The notes under the pieces: generated by a model
What the model saw: the letters and a program-made list of their open reading frames with translations, nothing else
What the model was told of the DNA's origin: nothing
The model's database searches: none
DNA from: an uncultured Oxalobacteraceae bacterium
GTDB lineage: Bacteria > Pseudomonadota > Gammaproteobacteria > Burkholderiales > Burkholderiaceae_D
Length of the DNA stretch: 64,000 nt
Direction: 5' to 3'
NCBI GenBank assembly: GCA_903893945.1
Contig: CAITOF010000026.1
Span: forward strand, 1-64,000
Translations under genes and position numbers: made by a program
Shown: in pieces, positions 1 to 9,009 of the stretch
Numbering within the stretch: position 1 is the stretch's first letter
Layout of the letters: every line of letters begins with the position of its first letter

Positions 1-235
1 ACAAACACGAAACGTGTCCTGCAGAAACACGTGGCGCTGAACCGGCACGATCACCCTTGCCAGTGTACGTTATATTATCAATAAATAATATAAATAGGTT
101 AACTTAATGACTTTTTTGAATCATTTTATTGAAAAATTGCGAGATCGCTCGAACCGGCCATGATCATGGGGGTCATTTCACGCTGGTGTCGATACGCTGG
201 ATTACTGCAGGGCAATGTGGCTCGCGGTACGGCAC

Positions 236-550
236 TCAATCCTGCGCCAGATGCCGGTAGCGCAGGTCCGTTATCTTCCCGTCCCTGCTGCCAATCTCGC
301 AGGCATAAACGGATTGCGGATCGTAACTGCTGAACATGATTGACAGACGATTCCCGGCGTTGATCCACTTGTCGGTGGACGGCGTTGAATTCATCAGTGC
401 GATGGCCGATTCAAAGTCATCACCCGCTTTAAACTGTGCACAGAACGATTTCGCCTTGCCCTCGGCGGCCCGCTCGGACACGGATGCAAAGACCACAAAT
501 CCGCCGATGACGATCAATACGGCGCTGATCACAATCCATTTTCGACTCAT
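236..550 (-). CDS. hypothetical protein with N-terminal transmembrane segment
   Basis: ORF MSRKWIVISAVLIVIGGFVVFASV...; hydrophobic N-terminus, no recognised domain. Confidence 0.6.
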   Translation of the reverse strand: MSRKWIVISAVLIVIGGFVVFASVSERAAEGKAKSFCAQFKAGDDFESAIALMNSTPSTDKWINAGNRLSIMFSSYDPQSVYACEIGSRDGKITDLRYRHLAQD

Positions 551-649
551 CATTGTTACCACTGCCCCCCTATCAATGCGACGCGCACCCGGTCCTCTGT
601 GCAGGCCATGTTCCTCATGGCGACGCCCACCGCTGACGAGTCGCCCCGT

Positions 650-2518
650 TCAGACATGGCGGACGTCAGCATCCTTAATCCATTGCAACATGTCATTCAG
701 ATTCACCGGTTTCGCCATAAAACCCGCAATGCCGTTTTGCCGGGCAATCGCCCGATCAACCTGGTCACTGTAACCGGTACATAACAGCACCGGCAGTTGC
801 GGGCGCTGTTTGAGCATCGCCGTTGCCATGTCCAGCCCGGACAGTTTAGGCATGGTCATATCGGTTATCACCAGATCAAATCCGTCCGGGTCACGCAGAA
901 ACGCAGCCAGCGCGTCGGTCGGACTGCAGAACGATGACACCGTGGCACCCTGCATCGACAGGAACTGCTCCAGCATCGATGTCAGCGACTGCTCATCGTC
1001 CACCACCATGATGGTGCGTCCGCCCAGGTTATTTTCTGTGGCAGCGACCCAATCCGTGACAACTGGCGTGGCGACATCGCCGGCGTCGGCGACCGGCATC
1101 AGAATTTGTACTGTGGTGCCCGCTTCCGAACTGACCAGCCGGATATGCCCGCCCAGACCATGAACAATGCCGTGCACAACCGACAAGCCCATACCGGTCC
1201 CCTTGCTGACCGGTTTGGTCGTGAAGAACGGATCAAAAATGTTAGCGATCAGCGGCTCCGGTATCCCGGTGCCGTTATCGCTGACACTCAGCTCGACATA
1301 ATTTCCGGCATAATTCTGAAGACAGGAGCTGCAGGTCCCGGACAGGTAAGCCTGTCTCAGCGTCACCTCGATTCGCCCGTACTCATCGATGGCGTCGTGA
1401 GCATTAATGATCAGGTTCATCACTATCTGGTGTAACTGAACCGGCTGTATGCGCGAGCACAACGGGTCGTCTGGCGGTTGAAAAATCAGTTCCGTGGTGC
1501 TGGGAATCGACGATCGCAGCAGTTGCAATACTTCCGCAATCACCGGCGCGAGCAGGACGGCAGGTGTCGCGCCAGATGTCTGTTCGGAATTCGAACGACT
1601 GAAGATCAGCATTTTGGCAATCAGTTCCTTGGCGCGGCTGCCTGCCGTTATGATCTGGCTGATGTACTGCTGCGCACGGACCGGCAAGGCCGGTTCGCTG
1701 TCACGTTTCATGCCGAGCAGTTCGGCATAGCCCAGCATCGTCGCCAGGGTATTGTTGAAATCGTGGGCGATGCCCCCTGTCAGCCGCCCGATCGAATCGA
1801 GCTTCTGTGTCTGCAGCAGCTGGCGCTGCATCTGCCGGTTCTCGGCTTCTGCATGTTTCAGGGTCGTGATGTCTTCAACAAAAATAATCATGCCGCCAAT
1901 GTCGTTATTGTCGGATCGCCACGGCGCAAGTTCCCAGCGCAACCATTGTGTGGTGCCGTCCTGGAGCACAAAATGATCCTCATCGGAACGAATCACTTCG
2001 CCCGCCAGACAGCGGCGGTGATAGGCTTTCCAGACATCGGTTATCGTCGGGAAGATGTCATAATGCGACTTGCCGATGACATCGCCGCTGATCCCGTAAA
2101 TTTTCAGCCAGCGGTCACTGACTGCCAGATACTTCATATCCATATCGAGCATGGCCAGCGCGGCAGGCGCCCTTTTGACAAACATCTGCAGCACCGAGCG
2201 GCCCATGCTTGATTCATTAAATCGTCGACGATATGATTCCAGCGCGATCAGGATCGCCAGTGCACCAATAACAAAAGTGGTCACCGGTACGATAGCGCCT
2301 GGGCCGAACCCGTAAAAAGGCGGGGTGAAAATATAGGTGCCGACCACCGCGGACAGTACCGTATACAGCAGACTCGGACCGAGGCCGAAACACACCGCAC
2401 AGACCACCAGAATCGGGTAGAAAGTGGCGTATGCCAGCCCCGCTTCCACCGGCATGATCAGAAAACGCAGACCCAGGCCAAGCAGAAAAAGCCCTACCGA
2501 AAAAAAGTAACGTTTCAT
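650..2518 (-). CDS. hybrid sensor histidine kinase (KdpD-like/DUF4118 membrane region, PAS, HisKA, HATPase, C-terminal REC)
   Basis: TM segments, then PAS-like region, H-box GGIAHDFNNTLATMLGYAELL, N-box NLIINAHDAI, G-box GTGMGLSVVHGIV, receiver VVDDEQS...LVITDMTMPKLSG. Confidence 0.9.
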   Translation of the reverse strand: MKRYFFSVGLFLLGLGLRFLIMPVEAGLAYATFYPILVVCAVCFGLGPSLLYTVLSAVVGTYIFTPPFYGFGPGAIVPVTTFVIGALAILIALESYRRRFNESSMGRSVLQMFVKRAPAALAMLDMDMKYLAVSDRWLKIYGISGDVIGKSHYDIFPTITDVWKAYHRRCLAGEVIRSDEDHFVLQDGTTQWLRWELAPWRSDNNDIGGMIIFVEDITTLKHAEAENRQMQRQLLQTQKLDSIGRLTGGIAHDFNNTLATMLGYAELLGMKRDSEPALPVRAQQYISQIITAGSRAKELIAKMLIFSRSNSEQTSGATPAVLLAPVIAEVLQLLRSSIPSTTELIFQPPDDPLCSRIQPVQLHQIVMNLIINAHDAIDEYGRIEVTLRQAYLSGTCSSCLQNYAGNYVELSVSDNGTGIPEPLIANIFDPFFTTKPVSKGTGMGLSVVHGIVHGLGGHIRLVSSEAGTTVQILMPVADAGDVATPVVTDWVAATENNLGGRTIMVVDDEQSLTSMLEQFLSMQGATVSSFCSPTDALAAFLRDPDGFDLVITDMTMPKLSGLDMATAMLKQRPQLPVLLCTGYSDQVDRAIARQNGIAGFMAKPVNLNDMLQWIKDADVRHV

Positions 2519-2581
2519 CAGTAATCCTGTCCAGATCATGCAACGTGAATGTATGGTGACACGGAAAATACCCGCTTAGCC

Positions 2582-3364
2582 CTAGTCCGACGAATTCTGT
2601 TCAATTATTTTCTGGTATTCAGCACTCTTTTTCAGCGCCAGCAAGGCCTTATTGAAACGTTGCACTGCCAGCTCCCTGTGCATAGCTTTGGGAAACGCCA
2701 GATACATCATGTCGCTGGCCAGGTTAAAAGGCAGCAGTGTCAACAAGTCACCCTTGCTGGCCAACTCGGGATCCGATTTCAAGACCGGTGCCAATCCACC
2801 ATCACTGATCGCGGCCAGATCAATCCGGTGCAACAGCAATTTTTTAATGCGTGAAACCGGGTTGTTGTCTTCGTCGACCAGAATGACCTTGTCATTGATT
2901 TTCCGGTTAAACGCGTCCCCGAAGGTTGAACCGTATGGCAGTCCGATCGTCTGGCCTTTCAAGTCATTGATATCCCTGAATTGGCGCGCGCGATCCTTCA
3001 GGACGACCAGGCGTATCGGCTTGTCGAGTATCGGTTCAGTGAAATCAAAGACTTTTGCACGGTCTGCCGTCCAGCTGAAAGCGGAAATGCCACCGTTACC
3101 CTCAGTCGCTTCGTGTACGGCACGCTTCCAGGGCAATAAAACCAGCTGGTAGTTATCCCCCGTATCCCTGCCGATACGTTTGAGCAGAGCAGGAATAATT
3201 CCAGCCGGCTGGCCATTTTTAAGGTAAATCTCAGGCTGAAATGATTCGCCGCCGTAGACGATCAGGTCGTCAGCGCATGCATTGAAACACACGAGCACAA
3301 GCCATGCGCCACAAGCCAGTCTGGCAGGAAGTCCAAAGGAGCACAGGAAAGGTAATATGAACAT
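2582..3364 (-). CDS. periplasmic substrate-binding protein, SBP_bac_3 family (orphan)
   Basis: signal peptide plus NGQPAGIIPALLKRI...LKGQTIGLPYGSTF pattern. Confidence 0.8.
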   Translation of the reverse strand: MFILPFLCSFGLPARLACGAWLVLVCFNACADDLIVYGGESFQPEIYLKNGQPAGIIPALLKRIGRDTGDNYQLVLLPWKRAVHEATEGNGGISAFSWTADRAKVFDFTEPILDKPIRLVVLKDRARQFRDINDLKGQTIGLPYGSTFGDAFNRKINDKVILVDEDNNPVSRIKKLLLHRIDLAAISDGGLAPVLKSDPELASKGDLLTLLPFNLASDMMYLAFPKAMHRELAVQRFNKALLALKKSAEYQKIIEQNSSD

Positions 3365-3602
3365 TTTTTAAAGAATCAGCTGATCTGCAACTGCCAGCCC
3401 ACCTTGATGGCTGCAGCACCCTTTTGACTGCCAACCCGGCACCGATTCAAAGATCGGTATGGTCATAACAGCCAGTCCTGCTGCACAGTTTAACAAAAAC
3501 CCCGTGCCATGCGGCTTTTTGTTCGATTCATCTGCGCGCTGATGCCGGGCATCCTGATGTAACGATATCCGCCCCGCTTCATCCAATATTGATTAAAAAC
3601 AA

Positions 3603-4184
3603 TTAATCAGCCGGTTGGCGGTGCGCTGGCTGGCGTTTAAAGCAATCTGCGGCATGATCATTCACCATACCGATCGATTGCATGTAAGCATAGATTATCG
3701 TCGGGCCTATAAATTTGAAACCGCGCTTCGCCAGGTCTTTTGAAATACGTTCGGATAACTCCGTTTTTGCCGGGGGCCGGTGTTCATCGCTGACATGATT
3801 GATGATCGGTTTGCCGTCGACAAAACGCCACATATACGGATCCAGCCCACCGACTTCCCTGCACAGGATCAGGTAAGCTTTTGCATTCGCTATGGCCGCA
3901 GCGACCTTCAATTTATTGCGCACAATACCTGCGTCTGCCAATAACTCGGCCACTTTTTTATCGTCATAGCGGGCAATTTTTTTGGCATTCCAGCCGTCAA
4001 ACGCCTGACGGTAATGTTCGCGCTTGTTGAGTATGGTTTCCCAGCTCAGTCCGGCCTGCGCACCTTCCAGATTTAACATTTCAAATAGCGTGGTCTCGTC
4101 ATGGCAGGGCACACCCCAGTCATGATCATGGTACGCAATGTAAAGCGGATTGGCCGGATTCGCCCAGTGGCAGCGTTTTATCAT
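3603..4184 (-). CDS. tag: DNA-3-methyladenine glycosylase I
   Basis: MIKRCHWA...YHDHDWGVPCHDETTLFEMLNLEGAQAGLSWETILNKR is diagnostic of Tag; ATG at 4184 preferred over 4205. Confidence 0.93.
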   Translation of the reverse strand: MIKRCHWANPANPLYIAYHDHDWGVPCHDETTLFEMLNLEGAQAGLSWETILNKREHYRQAFDGWNAKKIARYDDKKVAELLADAGIVRNKLKVAAAIANAKAYLILCREVGGLDPYMWRFVDGKPIINHVSDEHRPPAKTELSERISKDLAKRGFKFIGPTIIYAYMQSIGMVNDHAADCFKRQPAHRQPAD

Positions 4185-4191
4185 GATTCCG

Positions 4192-5565
4192 TCAGCAGGC
4201 TGCATGATTCACCGTGACGACATGCACCGCAAGTCCGCCAAGCGAGGTTTCCTTGTATTTGGCCTGCATGTCAAACCCGGTCTGACGCATGGTTTCTATT
4301 ACCTGGTCCAGACTGACATGATGCGTGCCATCACTGTGCAATGAAAGCGACGCGGCGGTAATTGCTTTCACCGCACCCATGCCATTGCGCTCTATGCATG
4401 GAATCTGCACCAGTCCGCCAATCGGGTCACAGGTCATGCCCAGATGGTGTTCAATACCGATTTCTGCGGCAGCCTCAATCTGCTGATTGGTTCCACCGAG
4501 TGCCGCCGCCAGACCGGCCGCTGCCATGGCACAGGCCACGCCAACTTCGCCCTGACAACCGATTTCGGCGCCGGAAATGGATGCATTTTTCTTGCACAGC
4601 ATACCTATGGCGGAGGCCACCAGTAAAAAGTCACGCACCCCTTTTTCCGAATCAGTCTGCTGGCAATCCTGTGCGTAGTATCGCAATACAGCCGGTATGA
4701 TGCCGGCCGCCCCATTGGTGGGTGCGGTTACGACCCGACCACCGGCAGCATTCACTTCATTCACCGCCATGGCATACAGGCTGACTTTATGGATCGGATC
4801 ATGCGGCAAATTGTCAGCATGGGTCAGCGCGGTTTGCCAGAGCTTCGCGGCACGCCGTTTTACATTCAGACCACCCGGTAACACGCCTTGATCCTTCAGG
4901 CCGGTTTCTATGCAGTGTCGCATCACATGCCAGATTTCGTCGAGGCCGGCATCCAGTTCTTCACTGGAGCAGAATACCGATTCATTGGCGCGCATCATCC
5001 CGGCAATACTGATGCTGTTTTTTTCGCCCAGCGCCAGCAGCTCGCCCATCGTCCCGAAGGGATAGGGCTTTTTTCTGGGCGCAACGGCGGGTTCGTGGCC
5101 CATCTCCTGTTCGGTTTGAATAAATCCGCCCCCAACCGAATAAAAAACCTGTGAACTCTGGCTTCCGTCCCGATGGACGGCGGTCAGCCTGAGTCCGTTC
5201 GGGTGTGCCGGCAGACTTTCCTGCCTGTGCCAGTGCAGATCGCGTTCAATCTCAAATGGAATCTCGTATTCGCCCAGCAAATGCATCCGGTGCGATTCAC
5301 GGATACGTGCGATCTTTGCATCCATTGTTTCAGGATCAACCTCTTTGGGTGTTTCGCCCAGCAGACCCAGCAATACGGCTTTGTCGGTCGCATGGCCTAT
5401 GCCAGTCAGGGCGAGTGAGCCGTACAGATCGATGCTGACACGGGTGACGCTGGCCAGGTCGGCGCATTCCACCAGAAAACGGCGCGCGGCCAGCATCGGC
5501 CCCACGGTGTGCGAGCTTGAGGGGCCGACACCAATTTTAAACAGGTCAAACACACGCATGTCCAT
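4192..5565 (-). CDS. sdaA: L-serine ammonia-lyase
   Basis: [17 protein letters not shown]-terminus and C-terminal catalytic region with Fe-S cysteines ([28 protein letters not shown]). Confidence 0.95.
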   Translation of the reverse strand: MDMRVFDLFKIGVGPSSSHTVGPMLAARRFLVECADLASVTRVSIDLYGSLALTGIGHATDKAVLLGLLGETPKEVDPETMDAKIARIRESHRMHLLGEYEIPFEIERDLHWHRQESLPAHPNGLRLTAVHRDGSQSSQVFYSVGGGFIQTEQEMGHEPAVAPRKKPYPFGTMGELLALGEKNSISIAGMMRANESVFCSSEELDAGLDEIWHVMRHCIETGLKDQGVLPGGLNVKRRAAKLWQTALTHADNLPHDPIHKVSLYAMAVNEVNAAGGRVVTAPTNGAAGIIPAVLRYYAQDCQQTDSEKGVRDFLLVASAIGMLCKKNASISGAEIGCQGEVGVACAMAAAGLAAALGGTNQQIEAAAEIGIEHHLGMTCDPIGGLVQIPCIERNGMGAVKAITAASLSLHSDGTHHVSLDQVIETMRQTGFDMQAKYKETSLGGLAVHVVTVNHAAC

Positions 5566-5602
5566 CTTTTGTCCCCTGATATTATGACCAGTCAGCGTAT
5601 TT

Positions 5603-6568
5603 TCATGCTGCTCTGCTGTCTTTCGTCATGGCGATATGCTTGAGCATATCCGCCACCATTTCCGGCAGCCCGTGTCGCGACTGCCAATGCCAGTCCTGAT
5701 TGGCCTGCTGGTCATCCAGACTATCGGGCCAGGTATCGGCAATCGCCTGTCGGCTGTCCGGACAATAATTTACACTGAAATCCGGGTAATGGCGTTGTAT
5801 TTCCGTCGCTATCTGCCTGGGGGTGAAACTGATGCCGGCCACATTATAGGATGAACGGATCTGGATCTGTTCGGCAGGTGCCTTCATCAGTTCGATGGTA
5901 GCGCGTATCGCGTCCGGCATGTAGATCATGGGCAGGGCCGTCTCCTCGCTCAGAAAGCAGTCGTACGCCTCGCCATTCAGGGCGGCATGAAAGATGGCAA
6001 TGGCGTAATCGGTCGTGCCGCCACCGGGCGGCGACTTGTAACTGATGATACCCGGATAGCGTATGCTGCGCACATCCACACCATATTTGAGAAAATAGTA
6101 TTCACAGAGCCGTTCTCCGGCCAATTTGCTGATGCCGTATATCGTGGTCGGATCCATGGTCGTCATCTGTGGCGTTCTGACCGCCGGCGTGTTGGGTCCG
6201 AAGGCGGCAATTGATGACGGCCAGAATACCTGCAACGGTTTGCCTGCGTCACCCCGGATACGCGCCAGTTCGAGTATATTCAGCAAACCGTCCATATTCA
6301 GGGTCCATGCCTTCAGGGGCGCCTGTTCACCGGTTACGGACAACAGCGCGGCCAGCTGATAGACATCGGTAATGTCGTATTGCGCAACGACACTGGCCAG
6401 ACGGTCGGCATCCAGAATATCGAGTTGCTGATAATGCCTGGCACCGTACTGACTGTGCGGGGCAATGTCGGAGGCAATCACATTCTGTGCGCCGTATTCC
6501 TGAACCAGTGCATCGACCAGTTCACAGCCAATCTGCCCATTGGCACCAATTATGAGTATTCGTTTCAT
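5603..6568 (-). CDS. NAD-dependent epimerase/dehydratase, likely SDR-type L-threonine 3-dehydrogenase
   Basis: ILIIGANGQIGCELV Rossmann motif, YGISKLAGE active site, adjacency to kbl. Confidence 0.82.
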   Translation of the reverse strand: MKRILIIGANGQIGCELVDALVQEYGAQNVIASDIAPHSQYGARHYQQLDILDADRLASVVAQYDITDVYQLAALLSVTGEQAPLKAWTLNMDGLLNILELARIRGDAGKPLQVFWPSSIAAFGPNTPAVRTPQMTTMDPTTIYGISKLAGERLCEYYFLKYGVDVRSIRYPGIISYKSPPGGGTTDYAIAIFHAALNGEAYDCFLSEETALPMIYMPDAIRATIELMKAPAEQIQIRSSYNVAGISFTPRQIATEIQRHYPDFSVNYCPDSRQAIADTWPDSLDDQQANQDWHWQSRHGLPEMVADMLKHIAMTKDSRAA

Positions 6569-6598
6569 GTTCACCCTGCCTGCTGATTCTGGTTAAAT

Positions 6599-7816
6599 TC
6601 AGTTAATGATGCGCAACTCACGTCCAGCCTGCGCAAAAGCCGCCAGCGCCTTATTGATCTGTTCGGTCGAATGTGCCGCCGACAGCTGCACCCTCACCCG
6701 CGCCTGGCCCATGGGTACAACCGGAAAAAAGAAACCCGACACCAGCACGCCCAGTTCGTACAGGCGTGCCGCAAACTGCTGGGCGACGGTGGCTTCAAAC
6801 AGCATCACCGGAACCACCGGATGGGTCCCGGGCTTGATGGTGAAACCCAGTTGAAGAATCTCACGACGGAAATGGGTTGTATTGGCATGCAGGCGATCAC
6901 GCAGTTCCGTGCTGGCCGTAATCGTTTTAAGTACCTCGAGCGACGCACCGGCAATGGAGGGTGCCAGCGTATTCGAAAATAAATACGGACGGGATTTCTG
7001 TCGCAGCATGTCAATCACTTCGCGACGCGAGGACACGAAACCGCCCATCGCGCCGCCCAGCGCTTTCCCCAGCGTACCGGTAATGATGTCAATGCGTCCC
7101 ATGACATTGTGATGTTCGTGGGTGCCGCGACCGGTCGCCCCCATGAAACCGGAGGCATGACACTCATCGATCATGACCAGTGCACCGTAACGGTCAGCCA
7201 GCGCGCAGATTTTATCCAGTTGGGCGATGGTGCCGTCCATCGAAAACACGCCATCCGTTACAATGATTTTATGGCGTCGCCCTTCGCTGCTGGCTGTTTG
7301 CAGCTGGACTTCCAGGTCCGCCATATCGTTGTGTGCGTAACGATAACGTGCCGCTTTACACAGCCGTATGCCATCAATGATCGAGGCGTGATTCAGTGCA
7401 TCAGAAATAATGGCATCCTGCGCATCAAACAGGGGTTCAAACACCCCGCCGTTGGCATCAAATGCCGCCGCATACAGTATCGTGTCCTCCATGCCCAGAA
7501 ACTGCGCCAGTGCCGCCTCAAGCTCCTTGTGCACGGTTTGCGTTCCGCAGATAAACCGTACCGACGATAAACCGTAACCATACTTTTCAGTTGCCTGAAT
7601 GGCTGCCTGCACGGTATGTTCGTTACCGGACAGTCCGAGATAATTGTTCGCGCACATGTTGATCAGATGACGGCCGTCACTACCCACCACTTCAGCCCCC
7701 TGGCGCGAGGCCAGCACCCGTTCAACCTTGTACAGACCCGACTCGCGCAATTGTCCCAGTGTGTCCTGCAATCCCGAATAAAACGCGTGGTGGTGATCCT
7801 TGTCCGCTGTATTCAT
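6599..7816 (-). CDS. kbl: glycine C-acetyltransferase (2-amino-3-ketobutyrate CoA ligase)
   Basis: alpha-oxoamine synthase motifs MCANNYLGL, DECHASGFMGATGRGT, GTLGKALGGAMGGFV. Confidence 0.95.
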   Translation of the reverse strand: MNTADKDHHHAFYSGLQDTLGQLRESGLYKVERVLASRQGAEVVGSDGRHLINMCANNYLGLSGNEHTVQAAIQATEKYGYGLSSVRFICGTQTVHKELEAALAQFLGMEDTILYAAAFDANGGVFEPLFDAQDAIISDALNHASIIDGIRLCKAARYRYAHNDMADLEVQLQTASSEGRRHKIIVTDGVFSMDGTIAQLDKICALADRYGALVMIDECHASGFMGATGRGTHEHHNVMGRIDIITGTLGKALGGAMGGFVSSRREVIDMLRQKSRPYLFSNTLAPSIAGASLEVLKTITASTELRDRLHANTTHFRREILQLGFTIKPGTHPVVPVMLFEATVAQQFAARLYELGVLVSGFFFPVVPMGQARVRVQLSAAHSTEQINKALAAFAQAGRELRIIN

Positions 7817-7899
7817 GCTGTTTCCTTCAATTTTCAATTCAGGGTGGCTAAAATAGTTACCCTGCAAGAGCAAGCTCTGCTACTATTCACTCAATGACC

Positions 7900-7940
7900 T
7901 TAAATTCAATATAAAGAATTTAATTTCAATATATCGAATA
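7900..7940. promoter_or_regulatory. candidate tandem operator (two TTC-N8-GAA dyads 20 bp apart) in kbl / XRE-cupin intergenic region
   Basis: TTAAATTC-AATATAAA-GAATTTAA (7900-7923) and TTCAATATATCGAA (7925-7938); TTCAATATA at 7905 and 7925. Confidence 0.5.
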
Positions 7941-7983
7941 TTAATCAACCTCTGACAACATTGCAAGAGCTAACCACGACTCC

Positions 7984-8568
7984 ATGCCGAAATTGCCCGC
8001 CAAATCCACGCCCAACACGCCCCCCGAAGTGGGCGCCACGCTACAGCGAATGCGCCTCGATCGCGGCCTCACACTGGAAGATCTGTCACGTACCGCCGGC
8101 GTTTCCAAGTCGATGCTGTCGCAGATCGAACGCGAAAAAGCCAACCCCACCATTGCCGTGGCCTGGCGCCTGGCCAATGCGCTGGGCGTTGATATTGCCG
8201 AATTATTAAGCTCCGACGTCAAAAAAATCGACACGCTGCGCATTCTGGAAGCCCACGAAACACCGACACTGCCCGGCGAACATGCCGGTTACACACTGCG
8301 TATATTGGGTCCGATGGAACTGGCCGGAAAATTTGAATGGTACGAGCTGACGCTGGCTCCCCAGGGAGCACTCATTTCCGGTTCGCACGATCCGGGCACC
8401 ACCGAACATTTAACTCTATTACATGGCAGTGTCGAACTCGATGTTAATAATATAAAAAAGAAACTGAAAATTGGTGCCACCGCCCGGTACGCTGCTGACC
8501 TGCCTCATTCCATCCATAATATTGGTAAAGGTGAAGCAAAAGCACTGATGGTGGTGATTCACCGCTAA
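7984..8568 (+). CDS. XRE-family transcriptional regulator with C-terminal cupin domain
   Basis: HTH: LQRMRLDRGLTLEDLSRTAGVSKSMLSQIEREKANPTIAVAWRLANALG; cupin C-terminus. Confidence 0.92.
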   Translation: MPKLPAKSTPNTPPEVGATLQRMRLDRGLTLEDLSRTAGVSKSMLSQIEREKANPTIAVAWRLANALGVDIAELLSSDVKKIDTLRILEAHETPTLPGEHAGYTLRILGPMELAGKFEWYELTLAPQGALISGSHDPGTTEHLTLLHGSVELDVNNIKKKLKIGATARYAADLPHSIHNIGKGEAKALMVVIHR

Positions 8569-8647
8569 CTTTTTCGCCGTCCCCAACGGCCCCTTGGCAC
8601 TGCATTTTGTTGCTTTAAAGCATTTTCAAAAAATCTAAATGGTATTT

Positions 8648-8667
8648 ATTCTCATTATCATTTAAAA
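8648..8667. promoter_or_regulatory. candidate Fur box upstream of feoA
   Basis: ATTCTCATTATCATTTAAAA resembles the Fur consensus GATAATGATAATCATTATC. Confidence 0.5.
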
Positions 8668-8710
8668 TGAGGTATCATTCAGCTAGATTAATTGCTTTAG
8701 GGCAACCAAA

Positions 8711-9007
8711 ATGACTGTCAATAAAGAAACACCTCCTGCTTCAGGTCTCTCACTGGATCAATTAAACGTCGGTGAGTCGGGTTTTGTCGGCAAAATTAAC
8801 CAGATTACCTCGGCCATCACCCATTTTGATCCACAACTGGCGCGTCGCCTGATGGAAATCGGGTTTATTCCCGGTGAGCCATTACAGGTATTGCACAAAG
8901 GTTTTTTTGGCGGGGAACCGATTGCGGTTCGGATCGGCCACTCCACATTTGCATTACGCCGCTTTGAAGCGGCGCTGATTTCCGTGATTCCCAACCCGAC
9001 AACCTGA
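8711..9007 (+). CDS. feoA: ferrous iron transport protein A
   Basis: SH3-like LARRLMEIGFIPGEPLQVLHKGFFGGEPIAVRIGHSTFALRRFEA; followed by feoB. Confidence 0.9.
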   Translation: MTVNKETPPASGLSLDQLNVGESGFVGKINQITSAITHFDPQLARRLMEIGFIPGEPLQVLHKGFFGGEPIAVRIGHSTFALRRFEAALISVIPNPTT

Positions 9008-9009
9008 TC

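Noticed and set aside
336-773. Plus-strand ORFs (336-773, 810-1163, 1478-2212 and similar) antisense to the histidine kinase
   Set aside because: They lie inside a strongly supported CDS on the other strand, have no recognisable domain, and are expected in GC-rich coding DNA.
3368-3586. Minus-strand 72-aa ORF between tag and the SBP gene
   Set aside because: Composition does not look protein-like and there is no motif; more likely non-coding, with a weak AAAAACCCCG..CGGCTTTTT terminator-like stem near 3497.
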